Below are positions 17,490 through 25,603 of a stretch of 64,000 nucleotides of DNA, piece after piece. Source of the DNA: G963669295 sp963669295 (GTDB lineage Bacteria; Bacteroidota; Bacteroidia; Flavobacteriales_D; CALLUQ01). The notes under the pieces are model-generated. The model was not told the DNA's origin and did not search any database. It saw nothing but the letters and a program-made list of their open reading frames with translations. The translations under genes and the position numbers were made by a program. Position 1 is the stretch's first letter. Each line of letters opens with the position of its first letter. Location: NCBI GenBank assembly GCA_963669295.1, contig OY769938.1, positions 4,712,001 through 4,776,000 on the forward strand, read 5' to 3'.

Positions 17490-19952
17490 ATGTACAAAAC
17501 AACGGTATGTTGTTTGTTGGCGCTGTCGACCCTCTGCACCGGATTCAAAAGCTCTGCACAAACTTCCGAAGGAAAAGGCGTAATCGTAGGTACTGTAGCC
17601 GATGCCTCTGCTACACCGGTTGAGTTTGCTACCATTTCACTGCATCTGCAAAAAGATTCCTCCTTAGTAACAGGAGCCATCACCGATCAAACCGGAGCGT
17701 TTATGGTAGAAAAGGTACCGGCTGGCAGTTACTACCTCAAGGCAGGGTTCATTGGGTTTGAGCCTACCTACATTCCTAATATAAGTGTTACCGCAGCGCA
17801 GCCTTTTGTAAAGTTAGATCCCATTGCTCTTGCGGCATCTGCTACCAGCCTTGGAGAAGTGGAGATTGCCGCTGAGCGCAATTTCGTAGAAAACAAAATT
17901 GATAAGAAAGTATACAATGTAGATAAAGATGCTTCTGCTAAAGGAGGAACAGGATTAGATGCTTTGCGCAACATTCCTTCCATCGAAATAGATGCAGACG
18001 ACAACATCAAGCTGCGTGGCGATCAAAATGTAAATGTGTTGATAGATGGGCGCCCCACGTCTTTACCTGCTTCGCAATTGTTGAAGCAAATTCCTTCCAG
18101 CTCGATAGAAAAGGTGGAGGTGGTTACCAACCCATCGGCCAAGTACGATCCTGAAGGCATGTCGGGCATCATCAATATCAAACTTAAAAAGAGCAAGAAT
18201 GCCGGGTTCAATGGCAGTGCTAACCTGAGTTACGCTCGTGGTAAGTTTAACCGGTACAATGGCTCGTTGGGCCTTAATTATCGCAAGGGCAAGGTAAGTG
18301 CCAATGTAACTTACAACCATTACAATGGCGATCATTGGTATGGGGGCGATAATGCACGGTACTATGTTTTGGGCGATTCTACTTTTTCGCAGCTTACCAA
18401 AGACAATGGCAATTACCTGAGCAAGTCGCACTACATAAAAGGGGGCATCGACTTTTTTGCCAACGACAACAACACCCTTTATATAGCTGCTTCTACCACT
18501 ACCAACGATGGGGGAGGCACCCGAACGCTTAACTACGAAAACTTCAACAACACCGGTGCCCTGGGCAATTTTTCCGAACGGGTGGCTTTGTTCGACAATC
18601 CCCGATCGAATTATGACCTCAATGGTGGCTGGCAAAAGAAATTCAAGAACCCCGATCATACCTTAGATTTAGACGTTAATTATATGAGGAGCGAATCGGA
18701 GGGCATCGACGACATTACCCAATCGTTTTACGACAGCGATCAGTTGGAAACCAACGATCCTGCCATGCAAATTACCACCACCAACGAAGAAAACAAGGTG
18801 TTGTACTCGCGGTTAGATTATGTGTTGCCCATCACCGATTCGATGAAACTGGAGGCAGGGTTTCACTATACCGGCCGCGACATCGAAAACGGATTTTACT
18901 CCGAATCGTTTAATCATGCCATTGGCGTATACCAGCCTGATACTTTCCTCAACAACGATTTTGTATACCAGCAAAATGTATATGCGGTGTACACTACTTT
19001 TGGCCAGCAATTCAAAAAATTGGGCTACCAGGTAGGGTTGCGGGTAGAAGATACCCAGGTAGATGCCGAGTTGTTGACCACCAACGAAACATTTGAAAAC
19101 AATTATATCAGTCTCTTCCCTTCAGGGCATTTTTCCTATCAGCTTAACATGGCGCAGGAAATACGGTTAAGCTATAGCCGTAGGATTAATCGCCCTGAAT
19201 TGGAGGAGCTGAACCCCTTTGCCACTTATTCGGATGCCTACACCATTCAGCGAGGCAATCCGTTCTTAAGGCCCGAATACATTGATGTGTACGAATTGGG
19301 ATACATGCAATACTGGAAGAAGTTTAATGTAAATGCCACCTTGTACTACCGCCAAATTAATGATGTAAAACGCAGGTACCTGTCGTTAAGCAACACGGGC
19401 ATGTCGGTAGTGAGCTACGAGAATTTTGACACGGGCAGCTTGTCGGGCCTGGAATTGGTACTGGGTGTAAACCCGGCCAAGTGGATGCGCAACAACATTA
19501 CCTTCAATGTATTTAACACCGTAGTAGGCGAGGAGGGTTTCAGCGAAGACCTGAACTTTAATACCACTGGCTGGAGCGTGCAGTTGAACTCTACTTCTAC
19601 CCTCAAGAAAGGATTCACCTTCCAGGTGTTTGGAAGTTACAACGGCAAAATGAAGGTGTTGCAAGGGGTAATCAGTCCTATGTATGGTATGGGCTTTGCC
19701 GTGCGCAAGCAGGTATTGCAAAAGCGCGGTAGCATTGGGTTAACTTATACCGACATATTTAAAACGCGAAATTTTGAGTTTACCAGCCAAAACTTAACCG
19801 ATTACAGCTTTCGCACCAACAGGTTGTGGGATGCACATGTGGTACGGGTAAGTTTCAATTACTTTTTTGGAAAAAGACAACAGGGCAAGCAAAAACGCCG
19901 GGTAAAAGATCACAACTCGGGCGATGATTTTAGCACGCCCGATTTACAATAA
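17490..19952 (+). CDS. TonB-dependent-receptor-like outer-membrane barrel
   Basis: 820 residues. A signal peptide ending near KSSAQ is followed by a carboxypeptidase-regulatory-like domain (VIVGTVADASATPVEFATI), then a plug (VYNVDKDASAKGGTGLDAL, INVLIDGRPTS-type strand, VEVVTNPSAKYDPEGMSGII). A barrel ends in a basic, Gln-rich tail. The VEVVTNPSAKYDPEG motif marks the Bacteroidota 'outer membrane beta-barrel family' rather than SusC. The natural ligand is unknown. It is monocistronic with its own promoter and hairpins downstream. Confidence 0.88.
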   Translation: MYKTTVCCLLALSTLCTGFKSSAQTSEGKGVIVGTVADASATPVEFATISLHLQKDSSLVTGAITDQTGAFMVEKVPAGSYYLKAGFIGFEPTYIPNISVTAAQPFVKLDPIALAASATSLGEVEIAAERNFVENKIDKKVYNVDKDASAKGGTGLDALRNIPSIEIDADDNIKLRGDQNVNVLIDGRPTSLPASQLLKQIPSSSIEKVEVVTNPSAKYDPEGMSGIINIKLKKSKNAGFNGSANLSYARGKFNRYNGSLGLNYRKGKVSANVTYNHYNGDHWYGGDNARYYVLGDSTFSQLTKDNGNYLSKSHYIKGGIDFFANDNNTLYIAASTTTNDGGGTRTLNYENFNNTGALGNFSERVALFDNPRSNYDLNGGWQKKFKNPDHTLDLDVNYMRSESEGIDDITQSFYDSDQLETNDPAMQITTTNEENKVLYSRLDYVLPITDSMKLEAGFHYTGRDIENGFYSESFNHAIGVYQPDTFLNNDFVYQQNVYAVYTTFGQQFKKLGYQVGLRVEDTQVDAELLTTNETFENNYISLFPSGHFSYQLNMAQEIRLSYSRRINRPELEELNPFATYSDAYTIQRGNPFLRPEYIDVYELGYMQYWKKFNVNATLYYRQINDVKRRYLSLSNTGMSVVSYENFDTGSLSGLELVLGVNPAKWMRNNITFNVFNTVVGEEGFSEDLNFNTTGWSVQLNSTSTLKKGFTFQVFGSYNGKMKVLQGVISPMYGMGFAVRKQVLQKRGSIGLTYTDIFKTRNFEFTSQNLTDYSFRTNRLWDAHVVRVSFNYFFGKRQQGKQKRRVKDHNSGDDFSTPDLQ

Positions 19953-20041
19953 TACGTTTACAAATGAACAACTGTAGCACTTCCTAACCAACCACAGTTT
20001 TAGTTAGCAGTTTAGACGAGGTGATTAGTGCTCGTTTGTTT

Positions 20042-20099
20042 AAAGGGGGTTGGCTTCAATAACCCTGAACGACTACACTAAGTTGGAGTCAACCCCTTT
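20042..20099 (+). terminator. Possible terminator after the barrel gene
   Basis: AAAGGGG...TTGGCT pairs with AGTCAACCCCTTT with one bulged G and a G-T pair, around a 31-base loop. No long T run follows, so this may be only a processing or decay barrier. Confidence 0.4.
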
Positions 20100-20171
20100 C
20101 TTTAGAACAAGGGTTTAGCGCAACTGTTAAGCCACTTTAGTAGATTTCCAGTTCTAATTTGTGATGTAGAA

Positions 20172-20201
20172 GGCGCTTCCCGAGAGGGAGGCGTTTTTTT
20201 T
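20172..20201 (+). terminator. Strong rho-independent terminator
   Basis: CGCTTCCC, loop GAGA, GGGAGGCG (8 bp, one G-T pair) followed directly by eight T. The tetraloop and T run make this a textbook terminator. It lies 220 bases after the barrel gene, so either that transcript is long or a small RNA ends here. Confidence 0.8.
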
Positions 20202-20240
20202 ATGGTAAATGGTGGATGGCAAATGGTGAATGGTAAATGC

Positions 20241-20362
20241 CCCGATAGCCATCGGGATGCCTTCGCAGGAGTGTTTGTGAGGGAGGTGAGAGTGCCTTGA
20301 TAGCTAACGGGGTGCTTTCGCAGGAGTGTGGGAATAGGGTGACGTGAGGGACGTGTTAGGGG
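20241..20362. repeat. Two degenerate copies of a palindrome-containing intergenic repeat
   Basis: Copy one: CCCGATAGCCATCGGG (6-bp stem) leading into GCCTTCGCAGGAGTGT. Copy two (from about 20298): GATAGCTAACGGGGTGC leading into TTTCGCAGGAGTGTGGGAA and ending near CGTGTTAGGGG. A third, inverted relative lies at 23822-23890. The family looks like mobile or once-mobile intergenic DNA. Confidence 0.6.
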
Positions 20363-20748
20363 TAAAATGTAAAATGGGAGATGTGGAATGGCAAATGGTT
20401 GATGTGACATGGTGAATGGCAAATGGTTGATGTGGAATGGTAAATGGAGGATGGATAATTTAAAGAGGGTGATACAGGGGGAGTATGGTGGTGGGAGGTG
20501 TTAAGGATCAAGGAATATGCATTAAAGTACACGTCATTATGATTCCCGACCTCATAGAGCGTCGGGGGAAGTAAGCCACTGAGGTTTGCTGGTAATAAGA
20601 AGACGTGGAAAGAGGAAGTATGAGCTAAGACAACACGAATTTAGTCACACTGAGTTCATCGAAGTGTGGTTAAAGGGATGTACAATGTAAGATGGAAAAT
20701 GTGAAGGAAGGGGAGGTGTAGGGCGTTCCCCCGACGCCTCCTAACGTC

Positions 20749-20893
20749 GGGTCGGGGTCGGGCTGTACGCTATTATCGTTGTGGCCAACTGCCGGGCCTT
20801 GTAAGCCAGGGCAGGGGCTTCTGTGGTCGCCCTGCCCCGGCACAAGCCCCAGGGCATTTTACCCCACCGTATAGCCGCTGCCATCCCTAACGC
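20749..20893 (+). repeat. 145-bp structured element, copy A
   Basis: Bounded by GGGTCGGGGTCGGG (20749-20762) plus CGCTATTATC (20768-20777) at the left and ATAGCCGCTGCCATCCCTAACGC (written as two parts: ATAGCCGCTG, CCATCCCTAACGC; 20871-20893) at the right. The middle folds into a long hairpin: GGGCCTTGT with ACAAGCCCC, and inside it GGGCAGGG with CCCTGCCC. An inverted relative with the same ends and an unrelated middle lies at 23948-24091. Confidence 0.65.
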
Positions 20894-21019
20894 GGGCTTA
20901 AAGAAGTGTTATCTGCAAGAATAATGGACTATATGGATTTTTTTAACAAGTTGCCTGACCGTTTTAATGCGGTTGTGAATCAGAAGGGTTTTTTGTAGTT
21001 TAAAACGAAAGGGTAGACC

Positions 21020-22255
21020 ATGGAAGATTTATTTGATAGTACACCACCGACTGAAACAATTACAGCCGAGCAATTTTACGAGCAAGTATTGACAGGGAAT
21101 GACCCTTACGATGGTCAACCTGTGTTAGTGGAAGATAGAATAATACTGGATGATGAGAAAAAATGGCCCTCATCATTAATCATTAGAAACTACCATTTCC
21201 ATGACCACATTGGGCTATACAACTTAGCAAATATTACGGTTACTTTTTATCAATGTTCATTTTATCAACAATTTAGGGTCGACAATGGCACTCAGGTCGA
21301 GAGTTTGGCCTTTGATATCTGCTCTTTTGAAAGGCTAATTTTTGAAGGTGGTGAGGTGCCTGGGTATATTAGTATTCATGAAATTAGAGCAAAGTATGTC
21401 GAAATTCATTGGGACCTACGGCAAATTAAAAAGAACATCACCTTTTCGAGAGGATACATAAATAAAGTGAATCTATCTTATGCCATGGGGAATACCATCA
21501 GGTTTACGGGGGTTACAGCAGATGCTTTTGCTTTACAAGGATACATTAGAGCCAAAATAATTTTATCAGGATTAGTTGTTAAAACGATAGGGTTTAATGG
21601 ATATGAAGCAGAAGAAAGTATGTTGCAAATTGAAGATCTTAACCCTCGAGATGATTCCACTTCTTTTGGCTTATGGCATAGTAATATGAGTAATTGTGAG
21701 ATACTCAATTGTAACTTAAATGGGTTTAAAAAGGTAACCATTCAAGACTCGTTTGTAAGTAAAATGACTGTGGCCAACATTCGATGGAAAAAAACAATTG
21801 AGGCGAATGGGTTGGAAAAACAACGCGAAACCTACCGCCAATTAAAAACCTTAATGAAACGACATAACAATCGGGTCATGGAATTGCATTTTGCAGCAAA
21901 AGAAATGGAAGTGCATTACCAATCACTTAGCTGGAAAATCGATTTTATTGATAAGTTCATTTTAGCCACCAGCAAGTGGTCGAACAAGTTTGGGCAAAAC
22001 TGGTTGTTGCCCATTTTTTGGCTCCTGTTGGTTGGTTTTTCCTTTTTCTTTCTTGTTGTTTATTGTTCTTCCATAGGCTTAAAAGCACATTGGGGCAGCT
22101 ACTTTACCTTTTTAAACCCTACTCACAAGGTTAACTTTATTCCGAATCATACGTTAAGCAATGCTTCTATGACCATCGATTTTATCAGCAGAGTAATACT
22201 TGCTTACTTTTACTTTCAAACTGTGGTCGCATTTCGGAAGTTTGTGAAACGTTAA
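21020..22255 (+). CDS. Beta-helix-like protein with C-terminal two-TM domain
   Basis: 411 residues, no signal peptide. Residues 45-250 are short regular beta strands with repeated F/L spacing (ITVTFYQCSFYQQF, VESLAFDICSFERLIFEG), like a right-handed helix or diverged pentapeptide-repeat domain. A charged helix follows (ETYRQLKTLMKRHNNRVMEL), as seen after pentapeptide domains in membrane proteins. Two membrane helices follow (about 332-356 and 390-408). It probably sits in the inner membrane with a large cytoplasmic domain. It stands alone inside the repeat-rich island, suggesting accessory status. Function unknown. Confidence 0.72.
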   Translation: MEDLFDSTPPTETITAEQFYEQVLTGNDPYDGQPVLVEDRIILDDEKKWPSSLIIRNYHFHDHIGLYNLANITVTFYQCSFYQQFRVDNGTQVESLAFDICSFERLIFEGGEVPGYISIHEIRAKYVEIHWDLRQIKKNITFSRGYINKVNLSYAMGNTIRFTGVTADAFALQGYIRAKIILSGLVVKTIGFNGYEAEESMLQIEDLNPRDDSTSFGLWHSNMSNCEILNCNLNGFKKVTIQDSFVSKMTVANIRWKKTIEANGLEKQRETYRQLKTLMKRHNNRVMELHFAAKEMEVHYQSLSWKIDFIDKFILATSKWSNKFGQNWLLPIFWLLLVGFSFFFLVVYCSSIGLKAHWGSYFTFLNPTHKVNFIPNHTLSNASMTIDFISRVILAYFYFQTVVAFRKFVKR

Positions 22256-22276
22256 AGCAATCTTCCTTTTACCATT

Positions 22277-22318
22277 AAAAAACCCCAATACCATTCACTT
22301 TTGTCAATGGCATTGGGG
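22277..22318 (-). terminator. Terminator for the minus-strand FN3 gene
   Basis: On the minus strand, CCCCAATGCCATT-type arms (22283-22295 with 22306-22318, one mismatch) are followed by six T. It may also help to end the plus-strand gene at 21020. Confidence 0.7.
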
Positions 22319-22392
22319 GGCTATCGACCATTACGTTAAAGCGAGACTTCCTTATCAAGCCATTGTGCCTCGCTGGTCACGTTCAGGTTTCT

Positions 22393-23073
22393 TTAAGTGG
22401 CAATTCGCTCAATGGAATCGCTCCACGGACCTTGTCCTGCAGCACCAATGGCTGCTACTCTAAAAACATAGGCCGCGCCACGTTTTAATTGTACGCCTTC
22501 ATCATCAATGCCAATGCCCTTTTTCGTATCCAGGCCTTCTTCATCAATGCTGATGCCCAGTACTACCTGGGAGGCTGTGGTAATGGTTACAATGGCAAAT
22601 GTAGCTTCGGGGTTCGACAGATTTTTGGCCTGCAAGGCATAACTTACTGCTCCTTTTACAGTGGCCCACTTCAACAACAACTCTCCGGGAGCCGAATAGC
22701 TGGTGTCTAACCCTTTTACCACAGGCATTTTACCAACTGGAACAGGTGTTCGCTTCAATGCCATGTTCGCGCTTTCGATCATTTTTTGATCGCCTTCGCT
22801 CGCACTTTCTACGCTACGGGCAGTGTTGGTTAACACTTCCTTTAACTGCTTTACCAATTGGCGTTTGTCGGTACGTAAGCCTCTTACATCAATTAACATT
22901 GTTTCAATGTTATCATCGTTGTTTACCACCAATGTCAATGCATTGTCGATGTTATCGGCCCACTGATCTCCATCCGAAAAATTCGGATTGTTGCGCAACG
23001 CTTTTGCAACGTCGCGTGCGAATTCGAGAAGGTCGTCATGTTTTTTCTTCCCGAGTTTTAATGAAATAGTCAT
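22393..23073 (-). CDS. Fibronectin type III domain protein
   Basis: 226 residues, no signal peptide. Residues 1-110 are helical (KKHDDLLEFARDVAKALRN, VVNNDDNIETMLIDVRGLR). Residues 118-226 form a fibronectin type III fold: ELLLKWATVKGAVSYALQA, a VFRVAAIGAAGQGPWSDS end (the G-x-G-PWS strand is diagnostic). Proteins with this layout are common in Bacteroidota accessory regions; their role is unknown. A repeat-like pair (GISIDEEGLD, GIGIDDEGV) lies at about 175-195. Confidence 0.78.
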   Translation of the reverse strand: MTISLKLGKKKHDDLLEFARDVAKALRNNPNFSDGDQWADNIDNALTLVVNNDDNIETMLIDVRGLRTDKRQLVKQLKEVLTNTARSVESASEGDQKMIESANMALKRTPVPVGKMPVVKGLDTSYSAPGELLLKWATVKGAVSYALQAKNLSNPEATFAIVTITTASQVVLGISIDEEGLDTKKGIGIDDEGVQLKRGAAYVFRVAAIGAAGQGPWSDSIERIAT

Positions 23074-23388
23074 AATTCAAGGTATTGCGGTACACATAAC
23101 CGGACGGGAAATGCTACGCACACCAGGTTTATAAATAATTAATTGTTTGCGCGGTCAACGCAATAAATTGGCTTGGAAAAGGAAAGTTGCTATGTGCCCA
23201 ACCATGGTTTTGTACAAGGCACTTTTGCGCAATAGCATCTTAAAGACGTAAAAAGGGACGAAATGGTTGCATGACTCCTCAAAAAAAAAGGTGTTTTTTT
23301 GGTAATGAATGTGTATTTAATTGATTTTTAGGGTGTTACTTTGTGGGTTAGCGCTGTTAATCCACTTGTTTTTGGCCTTTTTCTAATG

Positions 23389-23805
23389 GCTGAAGCACTT
23401 TTTCCTCCGGCCGAAGCACTTTTTCCTCCGGCCGAAGTACTTTTTCCTCCGGCCGAAGTACTTTTTCCTCCGGCCGAAACACTTTTTCCTCCGGCCGAAG
23501 TACTTTTTCCTCCGGCCGAAGCACTTTTTCCTCCGGCCGAAGCACTTTTTCCTCCGGCCGAAGCACTTTTTCCTCCGGCCGAAGTACTTTTTCCTCCGGC
23601 CGAAGTACTTTTTCCTCCGGCCGAAGTACTTTTTCCTCCGGCCGAAGTACTTTTTCCTCCGGCCGAAGTACTTTTTCCTCCGGCCGAAACACTTTTTCCT
23701 CCGGCCGAAGTACTTTTTCCTCCGGCCGAAGTACTTTTTCCTCCGGCTGAAGTACTTTTTCCTCCGGCCGAAGTACTTTTTCCTCCGGCCGAAGTACTTT
23801 TTCCT
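23389..23805. repeat. 21-bp tandem repeat (minisatellite), about 20 units
   Basis: Unit: GCCGAAGTACTTTTTCCTCC plus G (21 bases), nineteen full copies and one partial. Nearly all variation is at one site, read as GTA, GCA or ACA. ACA occurs in units 5 and 15; GCA in units 1, 2, 7, 8 and 9. Because 21 is divisible by 3, all stop-free frames stay open: FPPAEVL on plus and EEKVLRP on minus. The minus frame runs out into intergenic palindromes, so coding is doubtful. Confidence 0.95.
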
Positions 23806-23821
23806 TAGCCGTCAGGCTGTT

Positions 23822-23890
23822 CCGATAGCCATCGGGGTGTCGAAGCCCCCTAACACGCCCCTTATTCACACTCCTGCGCAGGCAGGAGTC
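23822..23890 (-). repeat. Palindromic intergenic repeats, inverted relative of 20241-20362
   Basis: CCGATAGCCATCGG, then CCCTAACACGCCCC and CACTCCTGCG, the reverse complement of the CGCAGGAGTG...CGTGTTAGGG words near 20310-20360. A hairpin CTCCTGC-GCA-GGCAGGAG overlaps its end. Confidence 0.55.
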
Positions 23891-23947
23891 CATTGCTTAT
23901 TGCGAACGTGCTTATGGTGCTTTACGTACTGTTGTTCTTTTCCTTTT

Positions 23948-24091
23948 GCGTTAGGGATTGCAGCGGCTATCCTTTACTGCTCCTTATGCAAGGCCTCGTG
24001 GTGTTGGAGGGGCGACAACGGAGCCGCAACAACAGCTTACCAGGGCCATAGGGTGGAGGAAAGATAATAGCGAAAAACCCGACCCCGACCC
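23948..24091 (-). repeat. 144-bp structured element, copy B (inverted)
   Basis: Reverse complement shows the same ends as the element at 20749: GGGTCGGGGTCGGG and CGCTATTATC at one end (24063-24091 on plus, reversed), ATAGCCGCTG then CAATCCCTAACGC at the other (23948-23970). Only one base differs in the 23-base right end. The inner ~85 bases are unrelated to copy A. Confidence 0.65.
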
Positions 24092-24357
24092 GTGTTGGAG
24101 TGTCCGCCTCAGGCGGATGTATCCCTGCCAGTGTCTGAGTGTTTTACTGCGAGTTACGAGCAGCAAAATGTATCGAAGACCGGGCAGGCGGGGAAGACCA
24201 GGCGTCGGGGGAACGCCCATACCTCCTCACTACTCACTTTCCTGCGAAGGCACCCCTTTGATCAACAACAAAGTTATTCAGGGGCTTGCTTCTCCGCCTA
24301 AGGCGGATCGCAATGACATCACTCATTATCAACATTACCTTTGTTTCCCCACTCCAC

Positions 24358-24391
24358 AAAAAAAACCACCCGCTCCAAAAGAACAGGTGGT
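24358..24391 (-). terminator. Terminator for the leader-peptide-like gene
   Basis: On the minus strand AACCACC pairs with GGTGGTT around a 15-base loop and is followed by a run of eight T. It lies 22 bases after the stop of the gene at 24413-24895. Confidence 0.75.
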
Positions 24392-24412
24392 TGCAATGCT
24401 GGTGAGTATGCA

Positions 24413-24895
24413 TTAGCAGTTACAAAGGGCCTGTGCTACAGCCGTTACCCCGCTGCTTACTATTGCTTCCAGCCCTACTAAAAAGGCCAGGGCCGCTTCG
24501 AGACTAATACCCATAAAAGCAGCTACCGTTGCTACAATCGCCGACTCTATCGTAAGGGCAGCCAATCCTACTGCACCCAATGCTACAATGGCCAGGGCCA
24601 GGGTCCATGCGCCTACTACACACAGGTCGCACCAAAAATCCTTCAACGCTTCGTCGGAAGCATCGTTGCTTTTGTTTTTCAATAAGTGGGTAAAATTGCC
24701 CATTTGTGCTTCAAAAAACGCATTGAATCCATCTGCATGATCCGATGGAATGTCTAAGCCGTATTGCTGAAATACAGCGGCAGGATCGCTCAATAAGTTG
24801 GCAGCCACATCGCTGTTGACTAATGCGTCGATGCACACTTGTTGGGTAATTACCAATGCATTTTTTCTGGTGAGGTTTTGTGTTTGATTTGTCAT
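24413..24895 (-). CDS. Putative modified-peptide precursor or bacteriocin-like protein
   Basis: 160 residues with no signal peptide. Residues 1-88 are a soluble, leader-like part with NLLSDPAAVFQQYGLDIPSD (about 34-52), similar in plan to the nitrile-hydratase-like and Nif11-like leaders of ribosomally made modified peptides (a D-P-x-x-V/F-x-x-x-G-L-x-I-P pattern). Residues 89-160 are a very hydrophobic Ala/Val/Gly/Leu core framed by cysteines (FWCDLC at 89-92, ALCNC at the end, C158 and C160). No modification enzyme or exporter is adjacent. It could instead be a small membrane protein. Divergent from the PCPSTCD genes. Confidence 0.6.
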   Translation of the reverse strand: MTNQTQNLTRKNALVITQQVCIDALVNSDVAANLLSDPAAVFQQYGLDIPSDHADGFNAFFEAQMGNFTHLLKNKSNDASDEALKDFWCDLCVVGAWTLALAIVALGAVGLAALTIESAIVATVAAFMGISLEAALAFLVGLEAIVSSGVTAVAQALCNC

Positions 24896-24952
24896 GATAC
24901 TTGTTTTAAATGTTTAATAACTCGTTGAATTGGTCAAATCGATTTGATGCTA

Positions 24953-24960
24953 CAAAGTTG
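24953..24960 (-). promoter_or_regulatory. -7 promoter box for the leader-peptide-like gene
   Basis: CAACTTTG on the minus strand matches TAnnTTTG at seven of eight positions. It would give a leader of about 52 bases before the ATG at 24895. Confidence 0.4.
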
Positions 24961-25120
24961 AGGGGAATGCTGCGCCCAGGTAAGCGTTGAATAGCGTGTT
25001 TGTTTAAAACCATACAATTGAACCATTCTTATAGGCTAAAAGACCTGATTTGGCCTTCGGCAATTGCAGTATTGTTTCAATTGCCATTACTTTACTCGCC
25101 TAACCTTTAAACAATTGATT

Positions 25121-25486
25121 ATGAGTACAAAAAGAACATCATCTCCAGCAGGCGGAGTTATTGCCTTAGGAGATGCCATTGCGCGGGTAGAGGCCTGGGC
25201 AGCACAATCGGCTGAGGAAATCGGCCAAAGTTTAATGGGCATTCGTGCCTATACCATCGATTGGGAAGATTTGAGCGACATTTACGAAACCACCGGAGTA
25301 CATGGCATGCGCGTGTATTTTGGTGTTAACGAAGGCGAAGTATCGCTACTGGTAGTAGGGGTAAACGAAGCCGGGGAAGACATGATTGATTACAGCAACC
25401 GGGGCTATGGCTATCAAAAAGTGTTCGACTTTACCCGCCCTTGCCCCAGTACCTGCGATCCGAAAAGTCCGTTGCAGGCCACATGA
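25121..25486 (+). CDS. Small protein with C-terminal PCPSTCD motif, paralogue 1
   Basis: 121 residues from the ATG at 25121 (an upstream TTG frame is rejected: no support). There is no signal peptide. Residues 14-40 are helical. A strand pair (GMRVYFGVNEGEVSLLVVGV) leads to the motif VFDFTRPCPSTCD, 8 residues before the end. The following gene is a tandem paralogue with the same motif. I do not know a characterised family; small Bacteroidota proteins with an 'FDFT-PCP-C' end are often seen near two-component genes. The paired Cys could bind metal or form a disulfide. Confidence 0.75.
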   Translation: MSTKRTSSPAGGVIALGDAIARVEAWAAQSAEEIGQSLMGIRAYTIDWEDLSDIYETTGVHGMRVYFGVNEGEVSLLVVGVNEAGEDMIDYSNRGYGYQKVFDFTRPCPSTCDPKSPLQAT

Positions 25487-25603
25487 GTATTGCCTGCTTC
25501 ATTTACTTTTATGAGTAACTGAAAGGGGAATTCGGATTATTGCTGTACCGCAAAAATTACATTACATTGAACTTCATTCATTTTTTACACTAAAAACTAC
25601 GCT

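Larger units (their letters stand above)
19953..21019. other. Long repeat-rich intergenic region
   Basis: 1067 bases without a convincing gene. It holds two hairpins (20042-20099, 20172-20201) and two zones of degenerate ATGG-rich sequence (20201-20239 and 20365-20455) built on AATGGTAAATGG-like words. It also contains the palindrome CCCGATAGCCATCGGG, two copies of a CGCAGGAGTGT-type repeat, a CACACTGAG...AGTGTG hairpin near 20648, and the 145-bp element at 20749-20893. A 24-codon open frame at 20924-20998 has no support. Confidence 0.7.
23074..24412. other. Long repeat-rich intergenic region
   Basis: 1339 bases with no supported gene. In order: about 300 bases of ordinary AT-rich spacer, the 21-bp minisatellite (23389-23805), palindromic repeats (23822-23890), inverted element B (23948-24091), two perfect 7-bp palindromes of the form TCCGCCT-N-AGGCGGA (24103-24117 and 24293-24307), and the terminator of the minus-strand gene at 24413. 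Open frames here follow the repeats and are not believed. Confidence 0.7.

Noticed and set aside
20102..20422. Minus-strand open frame rich in Pro, His and Phe
   Set aside because: It is a reading of the degenerate ATGG-rich repeats and runs through a strong terminator; the composition is not protein-like.
20924..20998. 24-codon plus-strand frame beginning MDYMDFF
   Set aside because: Too short, no promoter or conserved motif, and located directly after the mobile-like element.
23389..23805. CRISPR array
   Set aside because: The units are directly adjacent with no unique spacers, so this is a simple tandem repeat.
23341..23893. Open frames on both strands through the 21-bp repeat (AEVLFPP and EEKVLRP proteins)
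   Set aside because: They exist only because the unit length is a multiple of three. The minus frame begins in palindromic intergenic DNA and the plus frame begins with a TTG in spacer.
20749..24091. A composite transposon bounded by the inverted 145-bp elements
   Set aside because: No transposase or integrase lies between them, and the other repeats nearby are not in mirror order, so independent insertions are more likely.
23837..24416. Several overlapping open frames across 23.8-24.4 kb
   Set aside because: They follow palindromic repeats and the inverted element; no signal peptide, motif or start support.
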